Source: Leeuwenhoekiella marinoflava DSM 3653
Lineage (GTDB): Bacteria; Bacteroidota; Bacteroidia; Flavobacteriales; Flavobacteriaceae
Direction of reading: 5' to 3'
DNA length: 64,000 nt
Assembly (NCBI RefSeq): GCF_900129005.1
Contig: NZ_FQUN01000012.1
Span: forward strand, 62,001-126,000
A program made the position numbers and the translations under genes. Shown here piece by piece: positions 15,364 to 24,349 of this stretch; within the stretch, counting starts at the first letter, position 1; the number at the start of each line of letters is the position of its first letter. A model generated the notes under the pieces. That model was not told where the DNA came from. It saw nothing but the letters and a program-made list of their open reading frames with translations, and ran no database searches.

Positions 15364-16136
15364 AGGAATCACTTGATTATTATAATGCTGAAGTAGAAAA
15401 GATGACTTTAGATTATCTAAAAGGTAATCCTAGAGTAGAATCGGCTATTAAAGAATTTGGAAAGTTTATTTTACCTAGTAGTGAAACATTATTAGATATT
15501 GGCTGTGGGATAGGGTGGAGTACTTATGAATTCGCAAAGGCATTTTCGAATAGCAAGGTTTTAGGAATTGATTTAAGTCCAATTTTAATAAAAAAAGCAA
15601 CAGCTTTATTTGAAAACACTAATCTTGAATATAAAGTAATTGATATTACTAAAAACCTTTCATTCAATTTGAGTTTTGATGTTATTTCAATGATAGATGT
15701 ATATGAACATATTCCACTAAATTTAAGAGAGAAATTTCATAATAGCTTGAAGGACATTATTAGCCCCGGAGGTAGAATTATGCTTGCTTGCCCATCAAAA
15801 TATCATCAAAAGTGGCTTAGAGAAAATAAGCCATCAGGATTACAGCCGGTAGATGAAGATGTCGATTTTAAAACCATACAGAAATTAAGCGTCGATTTGG
15901 ACTGTGAGGTAATTTTTTTTAGTTACAAAAAGATATGGAGAACTTATGATTATTTTTATGCTGTTTTAGAACGATGTCCCCAATATAATTCAGAGCGGAA
16001 AATCATTCAAGATTCTCCTGTAGTTTTAGAGAGTCAAGCTGAACGGTATAAGCGTTTGGATGTTCCTTATTCTAAAAAGCATCGAGAATTTAAAGGGTAT
16101 TATATGCTTAAGCGGCTAAAAAATATTTTTCGATGA
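15360..16136 (+). CDS. class I SAM-dependent methyltransferase
   Basis: This 258-residue protein has motif I DIGCGIG (46-52), an acidic residue ending the next strand (LGIDLS) and motif IV-like SMIDVYEHIP, all typical of Rossmann-fold methyltransferases. It overlaps the Wzt-like gene by 4 bp and the next glycosyltransferase by 4 bp. The tight coupling to a Wzt with a glycan-binding domain suggests that it methylates the growing or terminal sugar, as WbdD does in E. coli O8/O9a; that role is inference. No kinase domain is present, unlike WbdD. Other sugar or lipid targets remain possible. Confidence 0.82.
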   Translation: MKESLDYYNAEVEKMTLDYLKGNPRVESAIKEFGKFILPSSETLLDIGCGIGWSTYEFAKAFSNSKVLGIDLSPILIKKATALFENTNLEYKVIDITKNLSFNLSFDVISMIDVYEHIPLNLREKFHNSLKDIISPGGRIMLACPSKYHQKWLRENKPSGLQPVDEDVDFKTIQKLSVDLDCEVIFFSYKKIWRTYDYFYAVLERCPQYNSERKIIQDSPVVLESQAERYKRLDVPYSKKHREFKGYYMLKRLKNIFR

Positions 16137-17236
16137 ATATAGCCTTATTTAGCCCCAATAGAAACCCGTATTCAGAAACCTTTATTCAAGCTCAAAAGGA
16201 GAGGTTGGGAGGAAAAGTTTATTATTATTATGGGAGCGGAGATTCTTTTAGAGTGGAAGGTGAAGAAAAAAATATTGCCCGTTTAACACTATTTCAGAAA
16301 TTTTGTGAACGGTTTTTAAAGAAAAAAACTCGATTGTTACGCGGCGCAAATATTGTCGCTTCTTTAAATCAAAAAAGGATTGATGTCACCCTCATTCAAT
16401 ACGGGAATCACGCCTTCGATCTATTGCCGGTTTTAAAAAGAGCAGATATTCCTTTTGTTGTTCATTTTCACGGGTATGATGCTTCTGTAAAGGATGTTAT
16501 TAAACGCGCAAATCACTATCGGGAAGTTTTTGAACGCGCAGCCTTTGTGATTTCGGTTTCCAAAAAAATGCATCAAATGCTTTTGGAGCTGGGTTGTCCT
16601 TCGAATAAACTTATATTAAACACCTACGGTCCAAATCCAATATTCTTTGATGTCGAACCTAGTTGTTCAAAGAAAACCTTTATTTCTATTGGTCGTTTTG
16701 TAGATAAAAAAGCACCTCATTTGACTATAATGGCTTTTGCTGCGGCTTTAAAAGTACACCCTGATGCAAAGCTAGTAATGGCTGGTGATGGAGTTTTGAA
16801 AAATGCTTGTTTTGACCTAGCCTTAGCTTTGGGTTGCGAAGAATCTATTGAATTTACAGGTGTCATAACCCCTAATGATTATAGAGCCAGTTTAGCACAG
16901 GTTCGTGGTTTTGTACAACATTCTAAAACCGCTCAGAATGGGGACATGGAGGGTACTCCATTGGCAGTTTTAGAGGCAGCAGCAGCAGGAGTGCCTGTTA
17001 TTTCTACCTTTCATGCAGGAATACCTGATGTAGTTGTCAACGAGCAGACCGGGCTTTTATCTGAGGAAGGTGGGGTGAAAACTATGACCCAACATATGAT
17101 ACGGTTGTTGGATGATAAAGCGTTTGCACAAAAACTTGGTGCGGTCGGGCGGAAGCGTATTTATGATGAGTTCACTATGCAACGTTATATATCCAAATTA
17201 GATGAGGTATTGGATGAAGCCGCTAATGATATTTAA
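16133..17236 (+). CDS. glycosyltransferase family 4 (GT-B)
   Basis: This 367-residue protein has an N-terminal acceptor domain (NIALFSPNRNPYSETFIQAQ) and a C-terminal GT1/GT4 donor-binding domain with SIGRFVDKKAPH and the EX7E-type motif EGTPLAVLEAAAAGVPVIST. It retains the donor nucleotide-sugar configuration by family; donor and acceptor are unknown. It starts within the methyltransferase stop (ATGA). It is the last gene before a minus-strand gene and a shared terminator, so the export-methylation-GT group ends here as a transcript. Confidence 0.87.
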   Translation: MNIALFSPNRNPYSETFIQAQKERLGGKVYYYYGSGDSFRVEGEEKNIARLTLFQKFCERFLKKKTRLLRGANIVASLNQKRIDVTLIQYGNHAFDLLPVLKRADIPFVVHFHGYDASVKDVIKRANHYREVFERAAFVISVSKKMHQMLLELGCPSNKLILNTYGPNPIFFDVEPSCSKKTFISIGRFVDKKAPHLTIMAFAAALKVHPDAKLVMAGDGVLKNACFDLALALGCEESIEFTGVITPNDYRASLAQVRGFVQHSKTAQNGDMEGTPLAVLEAAAAGVPVISTFHAGIPDVVVNEQTGLLSEEGGVKTMTQHMIRLLDDKAFAQKLGAVGRKRIYDEFTMQRYISKLDEVLDEAANDI

Positions 17237-17241
17237 ATTAG

Positions 17242-17273
17242 AGAAAGCCGGTTTATTGGATAACCAGCTTTCT
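17242..17273. terminator. bidirectional terminator between convergent genes
   Basis: AGAAAGCCGGTT (17242-17253) pairs with AACCAGCTTTCT (17262-17273), a 12-bp stem with one mismatch and an 8-nt loop. It lies midway between the convergent stops at 17236 and 17286. Confidence 0.65.
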
Positions 17274-17285
17274 TAACTAAAAAAA

Positions 17286-18032
17286 TTAAACCACACGCAA
17301 AATATTGAGTGTATTGAACGCCCCGTTGTTAAGGGGATACTGTACTCCGTTTATTTCCTGAAAGAAGGAAAGTTGTAAAAGAATCATCGTGACCCCTGTA
17401 CCGGTAACGGCAATCGGGGCTAGGGCGACTTCTTTGGGTGTTGCGTTGATGCGTAGGTTGAGGGGATCGCTGAGCTTGAGATCACGGGCTTCAGTGGTGA
17501 AGTCTACATTCAACAATGCCGACTTTAAAGTGACGTGGGTAGCACCCGGAGGAGCATTCAGTTGGGTTCCGGGAACAAAACCGGGAATACGGATCTCACC
17601 TGTGGTTACATTCACCGAATAGTCCGCGCGAAGGACCTGAGTGAGAATCGCATTGCCATTAAAATCAAAATCCTGAAGGAGACGTTTGCCTTCGGGAGTG
17701 GTTAAGCCCACTGCAGGATTGCGTTGTCCTCTGGATGAAGTGGTATCCTGATTTTTAATCAGCATCATTTTGCTCATGAGTCGGGAAGGCAGGGTGTTGT
17801 CTTTAGCATTGCGAATGAGAGTTGAAAGCGCATATCGCAGTATTTTACCTGCGGTTGCAGCCAGACCAAATTCGTTGGCGTTCTCCCGGGTACGGATGAA
17901 TGCCGGGTCCTTTTGAATACGTTCTTTACTGATCCCGCCTTTGGTGCGAATGAAGTAACCGTTTTTTCCTTTGTAGAAGGTTAAGCCGTCGAGGGTGCCT
18001 TCTATTTTGATCAAGCCTTTGAGTGTAGCCAT
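17286..18032 (-). CDS. conserved hypothetical protein, possibly DUF6266-like
   Basis: This 248-residue soluble protein has no signal peptide or membrane segment. The N-terminus (ATLKGLIKIEGTLDGLTFYK, then FIRTKGGISKERI and FIRTRENANEFG) resembles a family I remember from Bacteroidota as DUF6266, but I could not verify this. The first half is basic; the second half is rich in T, V, L and N with beta-strand character. The function is unknown. It is the only minus-strand gene inside the 36-kb polysaccharide locus. It has its own terminator and is preceded by a 440-bp region with tandem arrays, so it looks like an independent insertion. Confidence 0.7.
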   Translation of the reverse strand: MATLKGLIKIEGTLDGLTFYKGKNGYFIRTKGGISKERIQKDPAFIRTRENANEFGLAATAGKILRYALSTLIRNAKDNTLPSRLMSKMMLIKNQDTTSSRGQRNPAVGLTTPEGKRLLQDFDFNGNAILTQVLRADYSVNVTTGEIRIPGFVPGTQLNAPPGATHVTLKSALLNVDFTTEARDLKLSDPLNLRINATPKEVALAPIAVTGTGVTMILLQLSFFQEINGVQYPLNNGAFNTLNILRVV

Positions 18033-18199
18033 AGTAGTTTGATTACGTTATACATGTTTTAGTTGTCCTTGTTTTGTTACTGCATTTCTAATTTGTAGAT
18101 GCTGATCTAAACCCTTTAGGGATGCAGCGCTTAAAACGAATTTATAAAGCCGAAATTAAGTTGCTTTTTAGGGTGAGGCAATTGGGAGTGGTCATTCCT

Positions 18200-18235
18200 G
18201 CCGATTTTGCCGATTCTGCCGGATTTGCCGGAATC
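18200..18235 (+). repeat. 9-bp tandem repeat, four units
   Basis: Units GCCGATTTT, GCCGATTCT, GCCGGATTT and GCCGGAATC follow without gaps at 18200, 18209, 18218 and 18227. Confidence 0.8.
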
Positions 18236-18260
18236 AATATTCTTTTTGGTTTGGGCTTAA

Positions 18261-18315
18261 TACGCTTTATCTACGCTTTAATTACGCCTTTGCTACGGAG
18301 TAGCTACGGTTTAGT
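18261..18315 (+). repeat. 11-bp tandem repeat, five units
   Basis: TACG recurs at 18261, 18272, 18283, 18294 and 18305, exactly 11 bp apart. The first two units are TACGCTTTATC and TACGCTTTAAT, and the later ones diverge. Confidence 0.75.
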
Positions 18316-18473
18316 TATGTGGCGGGTATACTATTGATGAATGAAGTTTTATCGCTGCCAAAATTTTATACTAATCAGGATTGGCTTTATCATATTCACG
18401 GATGTATGCGATAATCAACCCAATTCCCCATCAACAATAAGCTATTTAAATTGATGTATAATATTTTCAAATT

Positions 18474-19433
18474 ATGCACGAACAGCCTTTAGTCTCTATC
18501 ATCATCCCCACCTATAACCGGGCGCATTTGATCGGGGAAACTTTAGACTCTGTTTTGGCACAGACCTATACGAATTGGGAGTGTATTGTTGTAGATGATG
18601 GGAGTACGGATGAGACAGATAAAGTACTGGCTGGGTATGTTGAAAAAGATTCCAGATTTCAATACCATCATCGACCAAATGATCGACCAAATGATCGACC
18701 AAAAGGCGCTAATGCGTGCCGGAATTATGGGTTTGAGTTGAGTAATGGTGAATATATTCAATGGTTCGATAGCGATGATTTGATGGTAAATACTAAGTTG
18801 GAGAAACAATTAAACCTGCTTAATAAAAGTGAATTTGACTTTTGTGTTTGTAATGCTCTTAGATTTGATAGTAAAAAGCATAAGGAGTTAGATATACCCG
18901 AATTTGAGCTGAAAAGTGCAAATAATTTTTCATCCTATCTACGACTTGAAATTATATGGCTTACCTCTTCACCATTATGGAATAGGAATTTACTTAAAAA
19001 ATTTTACAGTTTATTTAATGAAGAATTGCAGGCTGCACAAGAGTGGGAGTTTTATTGTCGAATTTTAAATAGATTTGGTAATTACGCAGTAGTCAATGAG
19101 CCTTTGATTTACTTGAGACAACACAATGGTAGTATATCCAGTTCTTACAATCAAGAAGATAGAGATTGGAATTATTGTCTAGCAAGGATTTTAGTGTATT
19201 CTAATAATGAGATATTCCTCAATAATCAGGATAGAGAGTATTTAAGAAATTATTTAATAGATAATTTTAAATATTTCACCTATACACTACAGCTTGATAA
19301 ATCGAAATTAATTTTCCAGAAATTTATATTAAAAGATTCAGGTTTTAGTATTCAAAAGAAGCTTCTATCTTTTGTGGCATTTATTAGCTATAAAATATTT
19401 AGACGAGGATATATTTTATTGAATAAGATTTAA
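18474..19433 (+). CDS. glycosyltransferase family 2
   Basis: This 319-residue GT-A protein opens with VSIIIPTYNRAHLIGETLDS, then CIVVDDGSTD and the metal-binding FDSDDLM motif. An inserted repeat NDRPNDRPKG precedes GANACRNYGF; it comes from a 12-bp tandem duplication (ATCGACCAAATG at 18670 and 18682, partial at 18694). The paralogue at 27447 has the simpler NNRPKGANACRN there, so this copy gained four residues. It transfers a sugar to the growing repeat unit. The ATG is clear. Its second half is more AT-rich than the export genes. Confidence 0.88.
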   Translation: MHEQPLVSIIIPTYNRAHLIGETLDSVLAQTYTNWECIVVDDGSTDETDKVLAGYVEKDSRFQYHHRPNDRPNDRPKGANACRNYGFELSNGEYIQWFDSDDLMVNTKLEKQLNLLNKSEFDFCVCNALRFDSKKHKELDIPEFELKSANNFSSYLRLEIIWLTSSPLWNRNLLKKFYSLFNEELQAAQEWEFYCRILNRFGNYAVVNEPLIYLRQHNGSISSSYNQEDRDWNYCLARILVYSNNEIFLNNQDREYLRNYLIDNFKYFTYTLQLDKSKLIFQKFILKDSGFSIQKKLLSFVAFISYKIFRRGYILLNKI

Positions 19434-19454
19434 ACTTTATTTATTTCAATTCTT

Positions 19455-20372
19455 TTGGGAGTAAGTATAATTATACCGCTTTATAATAAAGAGAAGTATG
19501 TTTTAGATACTTTAATATCTGTTCAAAATCAAGTTTTTAAGGATTGGGAATGTATTATAGTAGATGATGGTTCAACAGATAATTCTTTCCATATTGTAAA
19601 GGGGTTTATAAAATCAAAATCAAATTTTAAATTATATAAAAGGCCTGATGATAGAATAAAAGGGGCAAGCACTTGCAGAAATATAGGTTTGAAATTCTCT
19701 ACAATGACATTTATTCAGTATCTAGATGCAGATGACATACTAGCGCCTTTCAAGCTAAAATTTCAGATTGATTTAATAAAGTTATATAGCTCTAACGTAG
19801 TGTCGATTTGTAAATGGGGTCGTATTGATTTTGATGAATATTTATTACACGAAAACCTATCGAGCTACGATAATTTTAATTCTATTCCAGATTTTTTAAA
19901 TGCCTTAATAAAGGATTATGGATATTTTCCGCCTAATGCCTATCTAATTCCAAAATCATTAATAGAAATTGCAGGTCCTTGGAATGAAAATTTAAGTTTG
20001 AATGATGATGGCGAGTTTATTATGAGAATACTCAGCCATACGAAGCAAATCATTTTTTCTTCTGAGTCAATTGCTTGGTACCGGACAAGGACAGAAAATA
20101 ATCTAAGCTCTTTTGGTAATCTTGATTCGGTAAGAAGGGGCTTATTAAGTTGGAAGTTAATAGACACTCATTTAGACATAGCACTTGAAGAACGTCAAAA
20201 AGAATTTGTACTCTGGAATTTAAAAAGTTTTTATCGAGAACTTAAATTAAAAAAGCCAGAATATCTTCAAGACCTAAAACCATTTTTTGAAGAAATAATT
20301 GTTCAAGATTCAATGTATAGTATTTTGAAGCGAAAAATTATTAATCTCTTAAAATTTTTATTTGTTAGATAA
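19455..20372 (+). CDS. glycosyltransferase family 2
   Basis: This 305-residue GT-A protein has VSIIIPLYNKEKYVLDT, CIIVDDGSTDNSF and the acidic DADDILAPF motif. The only reasonable start is TTG at 19455; in frame upstream there is just ATT at 19449 before the previous gene's stop. The sequence is among the most AT-rich in the window, hinting at a separate origin. It overlaps the following GT4 gene by 11 bp. Donor and acceptor are unknown. Confidence 0.86.
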   Translation: MGVSIIIPLYNKEKYVLDTLISVQNQVFKDWECIIVDDGSTDNSFHIVKGFIKSKSNFKLYKRPDDRIKGASTCRNIGLKFSTMTFIQYLDADDILAPFKLKFQIDLIKLYSSNVVSICKWGRIDFDEYLLHENLSSYDNFNSIPDFLNALIKDYGYFPPNAYLIPKSLIEIAGPWNENLSLNDDGEFIMRILSHTKQIIFSSESIAWYRTRTENNLSSFGNLDSVRRGLLSWKLIDTHLDIALEERQKEFVLWNLKSFYRELKLKKPEYLQDLKPFFEEIIVQDSMYSILKRKIINLLKFLFVR

Positions 20373-21543
20373 GCAAATTTTTCAAGGTAAAAGGTTATTG
20401 TTCGTAATGCACTACGGAAGTCTTGGAGGCGCAGAACGCCAAGGCCTGGGATTAGCTAAATTTTTGACAGAAGAATACCAGTGTGAAGTGTCTCTTTTGC
20501 TTACGTTTAGCGATGAACTGCAGCCCGATTTTAAGCAATTTGCCAAAGCTTGCCATATCAGACACATTTTCCATACACACGCTCCTTATTTGGTGTGTTG
20601 GAAAGAACTAAGCTATCGTAACCTGAAGCGACTGGTATGGAGTTTCAAGTACATTTGGGGTTATAGAAAATTACTTAAACCCTATGGATTTGATTATATA
20701 TTTCCATTTTTAAACTTTCCATCTAAAGTTGCCTTTTATCTGTATAAAGTTTTACCAACTGTTAAGTTTACGTTTTGGCATCAATTGGGTCTCGATGTTT
20801 TTAAACCTGATGAGTTGTTTGAAAAATATGCATCAAGAGCTGTGCCGGCAGTCATAGCCAACTCACAAACTGGATTGGAGTTATACAAAAGGCACTATGG
20901 GCTTGATAAGGAAAAATCATACATTCTCCCTCAATATCTAACGATGGAATATCTTTATTTTGATAAAAAGGAAATCCGTAACAAATTTAATATACCTCAA
21001 GACGCCCTAGTTTTTGGAATGGTGGCCCATTACAGGGAAGACAAAAAGCACGAACTCATTTTGGAAGCTTTTAAAAAAGTAAGCGAAAATTTCGAAGACG
21101 CATTTTTGATATTTACCGGGAACAGGGAGTCATCAAGATATACCCGAATTAAATATGATGCGCTGGAAAAATCTATTCGTGAAGAAGGTTTAGAACAGAA
21201 AGTGCGTTTGCTATCTCAGGAATCAATAGAGGAGGTTTTGAGTAGTTTGGATGTGGGGCTATTAATTTCAGAAATAGAAGGCATGCCTAATGCAGTGATG
21301 GAATATATGCTTTATGGATTACCTGTTATAGCAAGTGATCACCCCGGCTGTAAATACTTACTTAAAGAAAGTCCGTATCTTATATCCAATAACAGAGAAC
21401 ATTTAATTGGTAAAATGTCAGAGTTATTAAATCATCCATCCATCCGCGATCAACATGGGCTTAAAAATCGGGAATATATCAAAAGCTTTACTAAGGAATC
21501 GTACGTAAGGGATTTAAGCACAATCATTAAGCGTCATTTATAA
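20362..21543 (+). CDS. glycosyltransferase family 4 (GT-B)
   Basis: This 393-residue protein has an N-terminal GT-B domain opening with LLFVMHYGSLGGAERQGL, which is typical of GT4 enzymes, and a C-terminal domain with VFGMVAHYREDKKHE and EGMPNAVMEYMLYGLPVIAS (the EX7E-type motif). It starts at TTG 20362 inside the end of the preceding GT2 gene, which suggests coupling. GC content is higher than in that neighbour. Four base pairs separate it from the next GT2 gene. Confidence 0.86.
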   Translation: MLDKQIFQGKRLLFVMHYGSLGGAERQGLGLAKFLTEEYQCEVSLLLTFSDELQPDFKQFAKACHIRHIFHTHAPYLVCWKELSYRNLKRLVWSFKYIWGYRKLLKPYGFDYIFPFLNFPSKVAFYLYKVLPTVKFTFWHQLGLDVFKPDELFEKYASRAVPAVIANSQTGLELYKRHYGLDKEKSYILPQYLTMEYLYFDKKEIRNKFNIPQDALVFGMVAHYREDKKHELILEAFKKVSENFEDAFLIFTGNRESSRYTRIKYDALEKSIREEGLEQKVRLLSQESIEEVLSSLDVGLLISEIEGMPNAVMEYMLYGLPVIASDHPGCKYLLKESPYLISNNREHLIGKMSELLNHPSIRDQHGLKNREYIKSFTKESYVRDLSTIIKRHL

Positions 21544-21547
21544 ACCG

Positions 21548-22528
21548 ATGCCTAAAGTTTCAATCATATTGCCCACTTATAATGGACAGGCTTATATCGA
21601 AGAGGCAATAGCAAGTATATTGAATCAAACTTTTATAGATTTCGAATTGATTGTTGTAGATGATTGTTCAACAGACCATACACCAAAATTGCTTGAATTT
21701 TTTAGGTTGCAGGATTCCAGGATCAAAATAATTACAAACAAACATAACTTAAAATTACCCGCCTCGCTTAATGTTGGTCACCGGATGGCGCAAGGGGAGT
21801 ATTTAACCTGGACTTCAGATGATAATACACTTCATAGTGATTTTTTAGAGCGTTTAGTGAAGGTTTTAGAAACTAGTGGCGAAGACGTAGTATATTCTAA
21901 TTTTAATGTAATTAATGATCAAAGTAAACATATTAGAGTTTACAAAGTCAGTCCGGTAATTCTTTTGCCCTTTGAAAATGGAATTGGGGCTAGCTTCTTG
22001 TATAGAAAGGAAGTATTTCAAAAATTTAATTATAATGAGGATTTACATGGTATTGAGGATTATGATTTTTGGGTAAGAGCTGCAAATCACTTTAAATTTA
22101 AACATACTTCAGAAGTACTCTATAGTTATAGAGTTCATAAAAATAGTTTGACTACGGAAATAGGGCTGAATGAAGTCGCACAAAAGAAATTTGAGAAAAA
22201 TTTAAAGGTGGTTTTGAGCAATTTCGTGATGTTTAGAGTTGATACACAGAAAATACTCTTTCAATTTCAAAGGCAATCACATTGGGATTGGGATTACTTT
22301 TTTAGCGTTCGAAAAGAGGCTGAATTAGATTTTAAAAAATGGATTGAATTTAGTGAATTGGATATGAGTATGTTCAAAGAATATTACATCAAGGTCTTAA
22401 GAAGTTTATTAATTAATAAGGCAAAAAGAATGCAGGTATTACGACTATTATTCTTAAATCCTTCTCTTATAAGCTACAAATATAGTTTTCGGACTAGTCT
22501 TAATATTCTTAAAAGGATTTTTATCTAA
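21548..22528 (+). CDS. glycosyltransferase family 2
   Basis: This 326-residue GT-A protein has VSIILPTYNGQAYIEEAIAS, LIVVDDCSTD, and a DxD-equivalent TSDDNTLHSDF. The GIEDYDFWVRAANHF stretch matches the acceptor-side catalytic region of GT2 enzymes. The ATG at 21548 is 4 bp after the preceding stop. The C-terminal 100 residues are lysine-rich with several hydrophobic patches, possibly membrane-associated. Specificity cannot be deduced. Confidence 0.87.
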   Translation: MPKVSIILPTYNGQAYIEEAIASILNQTFIDFELIVVDDCSTDHTPKLLEFFRLQDSRIKIITNKHNLKLPASLNVGHRMAQGEYLTWTSDDNTLHSDFLERLVKVLETSGEDVVYSNFNVINDQSKHIRVYKVSPVILLPFENGIGASFLYRKEVFQKFNYNEDLHGIEDYDFWVRAANHFKFKHTSEVLYSYRVHKNSLTTEIGLNEVAQKKFEKNLKVVLSNFVMFRVDTQKILFQFQRQSHWDWDYFFSVRKEAELDFKKWIEFSELDMSMFKEYYIKVLRSLLINKAKRMQVLRLLFLNPSLISYKYSFRTSLNILKRIFI

Positions 22529-22574
22529 ATTCGTATTAGAATTTTGTTGCATTTTCTCATTTAAGTTCAGTGTT

Positions 22575-23387
22575 TTGGAAAAAAGTTTTCGTAAGCTTTA
22601 TAACCTGATATTCAAAGGCAGTCCTCAAAAACGCCTGCAGTACGATTTACAAAGAAGCTCGTTTGTAAGTAAGGCAAAACTTAAAGAACAGGAAGCGCTT
22701 TACAGGCTTGAACTTAAAAACTACACCAATCCATTTTTTATCAGAAACCGGCCTAGCAGTGATTATGACGTTTTGCGCCAGGTGATATTTGAAACGGAAT
22801 ATGAGACGGCTTGTACCGCATTGGAGCTTAACTTCCAAGCGGGTGAACCTATAACTATTATTGATGCAGGAGCTAATATTGGTCTTACATCGCGTTTTTT
22901 TGCAGAACGTTACCCCCTTAGTGTAATTTATTCTTTAGAACCAGAGCCTCAAAATTTTAAAATGCTTCTGAAAAATGTGGAAAATTTTGGAACTATTAAA
23001 CCCTTGCAAAAAGCTTTAAGTGCAGAACAGGGAAAACGTTTTGACATAGGGAAATCCATGCGTGATGGTGCAGACTGGGCAAAAACAACCCAGGAAAGCA
23101 CCACTGGAACAATTCCGGGCATCACACTCCAGGAACTCCTAAATGAAGGAACCGGATTCTTTGATCTTTTAAAAATTGATATTGAAGGTGCTGAGCGTTT
23201 TATTTTTGATAGTCAGGTAAATCAGGATTTTTTAGATAGGACAAAGGTGCTGGTTATTGAGATTCACGATGAGTTTAATATACGTACTCCAATCTATGAG
23301 ACGCTTCGAAAACGAGGTTATAGTATTTTAGAGCAGGGAGAATTGACACTAGGGATTAATACTAAACTGATACATTTTGTCTCCTAA
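22575..23387 (+). CDS. FkbM-family methyltransferase
   Basis: This 270-residue protein carries the FkbM-type SAM-binding motif IIDAGANIGLTSRFFAERYP and YSLEPEPQNFKMLLKNVENF, plus the family's LLKIDIEGAERFIF motif. FkbM enzymes O-methylate sugars or polyketides; within this locus a glycan target is likely. The best start is TTG at 22575, and the basic N-terminus (KSFRKLYNLIF) could associate with the membrane. It overlaps the next GT2 gene by 11 bp. It is a second candidate glycan methyltransferase beside the one at 15360. Confidence 0.85.
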   Translation: MEKSFRKLYNLIFKGSPQKRLQYDLQRSSFVSKAKLKEQEALYRLELKNYTNPFFIRNRPSSDYDVLRQVIFETEYETACTALELNFQAGEPITIIDAGANIGLTSRFFAERYPLSVIYSLEPEPQNFKMLLKNVENFGTIKPLQKALSAEQGKRFDIGKSMRDGADWAKTTQESTTGTIPGITLQELLNEGTGFFDLLKIDIEGAERFIFDSQVNQDFLDRTKVLVIEIHDEFNIRTPIYETLRKRGYSILEQGELTLGINTKLIHFVS

Positions 23388-24348
23388 AATCAGTGTCTTA
23401 TTACCGGTCTACAATGCTGAAGCTTTTATCGCCGAAAGCATACAGAGTATTCTTGATCAAACGGAACCTGATTTTGAACTTTTAATCATTGATGATTGTT
23501 CTACGGATAATAGTGTTTCAATCATTGAAAGTTTTCAAGATCCCCGGATTATCCTTTATAAGAAAAAAGTGAATTCCGGGTATACCGAAAGTTTAAACTG
23601 GGCTATTGATCAGGCGCGCGGTGCCTATATCGCTCGAATGGATGCAGACGATATAAGTTTACCACAGCGCTTTGAAAAGCAGATCTACTTTTTAGAACAA
23701 AATTCGCATATTGCGATTTGCGGAACCGATGCAGTAGTAGAGGGTAGCAGTCTAAAATTTAATTATCCAACCGAACCTAAAGCAATACAGGCCCATCTAC
23801 TTTTAGGCAGTTCCCTGATTCACCCCAGTATAATGGGGCGGACTGACCTATTCAAACAGTTTAAATACGACCCTTTAAAAGAGCCGGCGGAAGATTATGA
23901 TTTGTTTACTCTTTTGGCGGCAGCAGGAGTACAGTTAGCCAACTTAAATGAACCTTTGTTAATTTATCGGGTACATAGCAATCAAATTTCTAAAGTCCAG
24001 AATCAAAAACAGGTTGTGAGTGCACAACAGAGTATGTTGCGTATGTTTAGGTTGTTTGACTGCGATCAAATGCGATATCCTAATGAAGTGGTGCTTTCTT
24101 ACATTTGGCCTACAAGAGTTTCAAGCATGGAACAACTCAAAGCCGGACTTGCATTTTTTGAACAACTTGAGAAGTGTAAACATCCCTTTTCAAAAAAACA
24201 GGTTTCAAAAACACTTCGTGTTAAACGCTATAACTTACTTAAAGCCTGTGTGCAGCAAAAGGAATTTGGAACTATCAAAGCTTCATTCTTTGCATTACAA
24301 CATCTTGGACCATCGTATTGGCGTCAAATTTTAAAATTAAGTCAGTAG
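23377..24348 (+). CDS. glycosyltransferase family 2
   Basis: This 323-residue GT-A protein has ISVLLPVYNAEAFIAESIQS, LLIIDDCSTDNSV and the metal-binding RMDADDISLPQRFEKQ. The EPAEDYDLFTLLAAAGVQL segment matches the acceptor-binding region. It starts at TTG 23377 inside the FkbM gene. Relatives often transfer hexoses or HexNAc in O-antigen assembly; nothing narrower can be said. The next gene starts 2 bp after its stop. Confidence 0.87.
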   Translation: MSPKISVLLPVYNAEAFIAESIQSILDQTEPDFELLIIDDCSTDNSVSIIESFQDPRIILYKKKVNSGYTESLNWAIDQARGAYIARMDADDISLPQRFEKQIYFLEQNSHIAICGTDAVVEGSSLKFNYPTEPKAIQAHLLLGSSLIHPSIMGRTDLFKQFKYDPLKEPAEDYDLFTLLAAAGVQLANLNEPLLIYRVHSNQISKVQNQKQVVSAQQSMLRMFRLFDCDQMRYPNEVVLSYIWPTRVSSMEQLKAGLAFFEQLEKCKHPFSKKQVSKTLRVKRYNLLKACVQQKEFGTIKASFFALQHLGPSYWRQILKLSQ

Positions 24349-24349
24349 T

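Larger units (their letters stand above)
18033..18473. other. intergenic region with short tandem arrays
   Basis: About 440 bp between the divergent gene at 18032 and a GT2 gene. It holds a 9-bp array (18200-18235) and an 11-bp array (18261-18315). A 71-codon frame at 18122-18337 runs through both arrays, but its sequence is repeat-derived and matches no family, so I do not call it a gene. Promoters for both flanking genes probably lie here, but no clear TAnnTTTG match was found. Confidence 0.55.

Noticed and set aside
18122-18337. 71-codon plus-strand open frame
   Set aside because: It runs through the 9-bp and 11-bp arrays, has no family resemblance, and overlaps the probable promoter region of the flanking genes.
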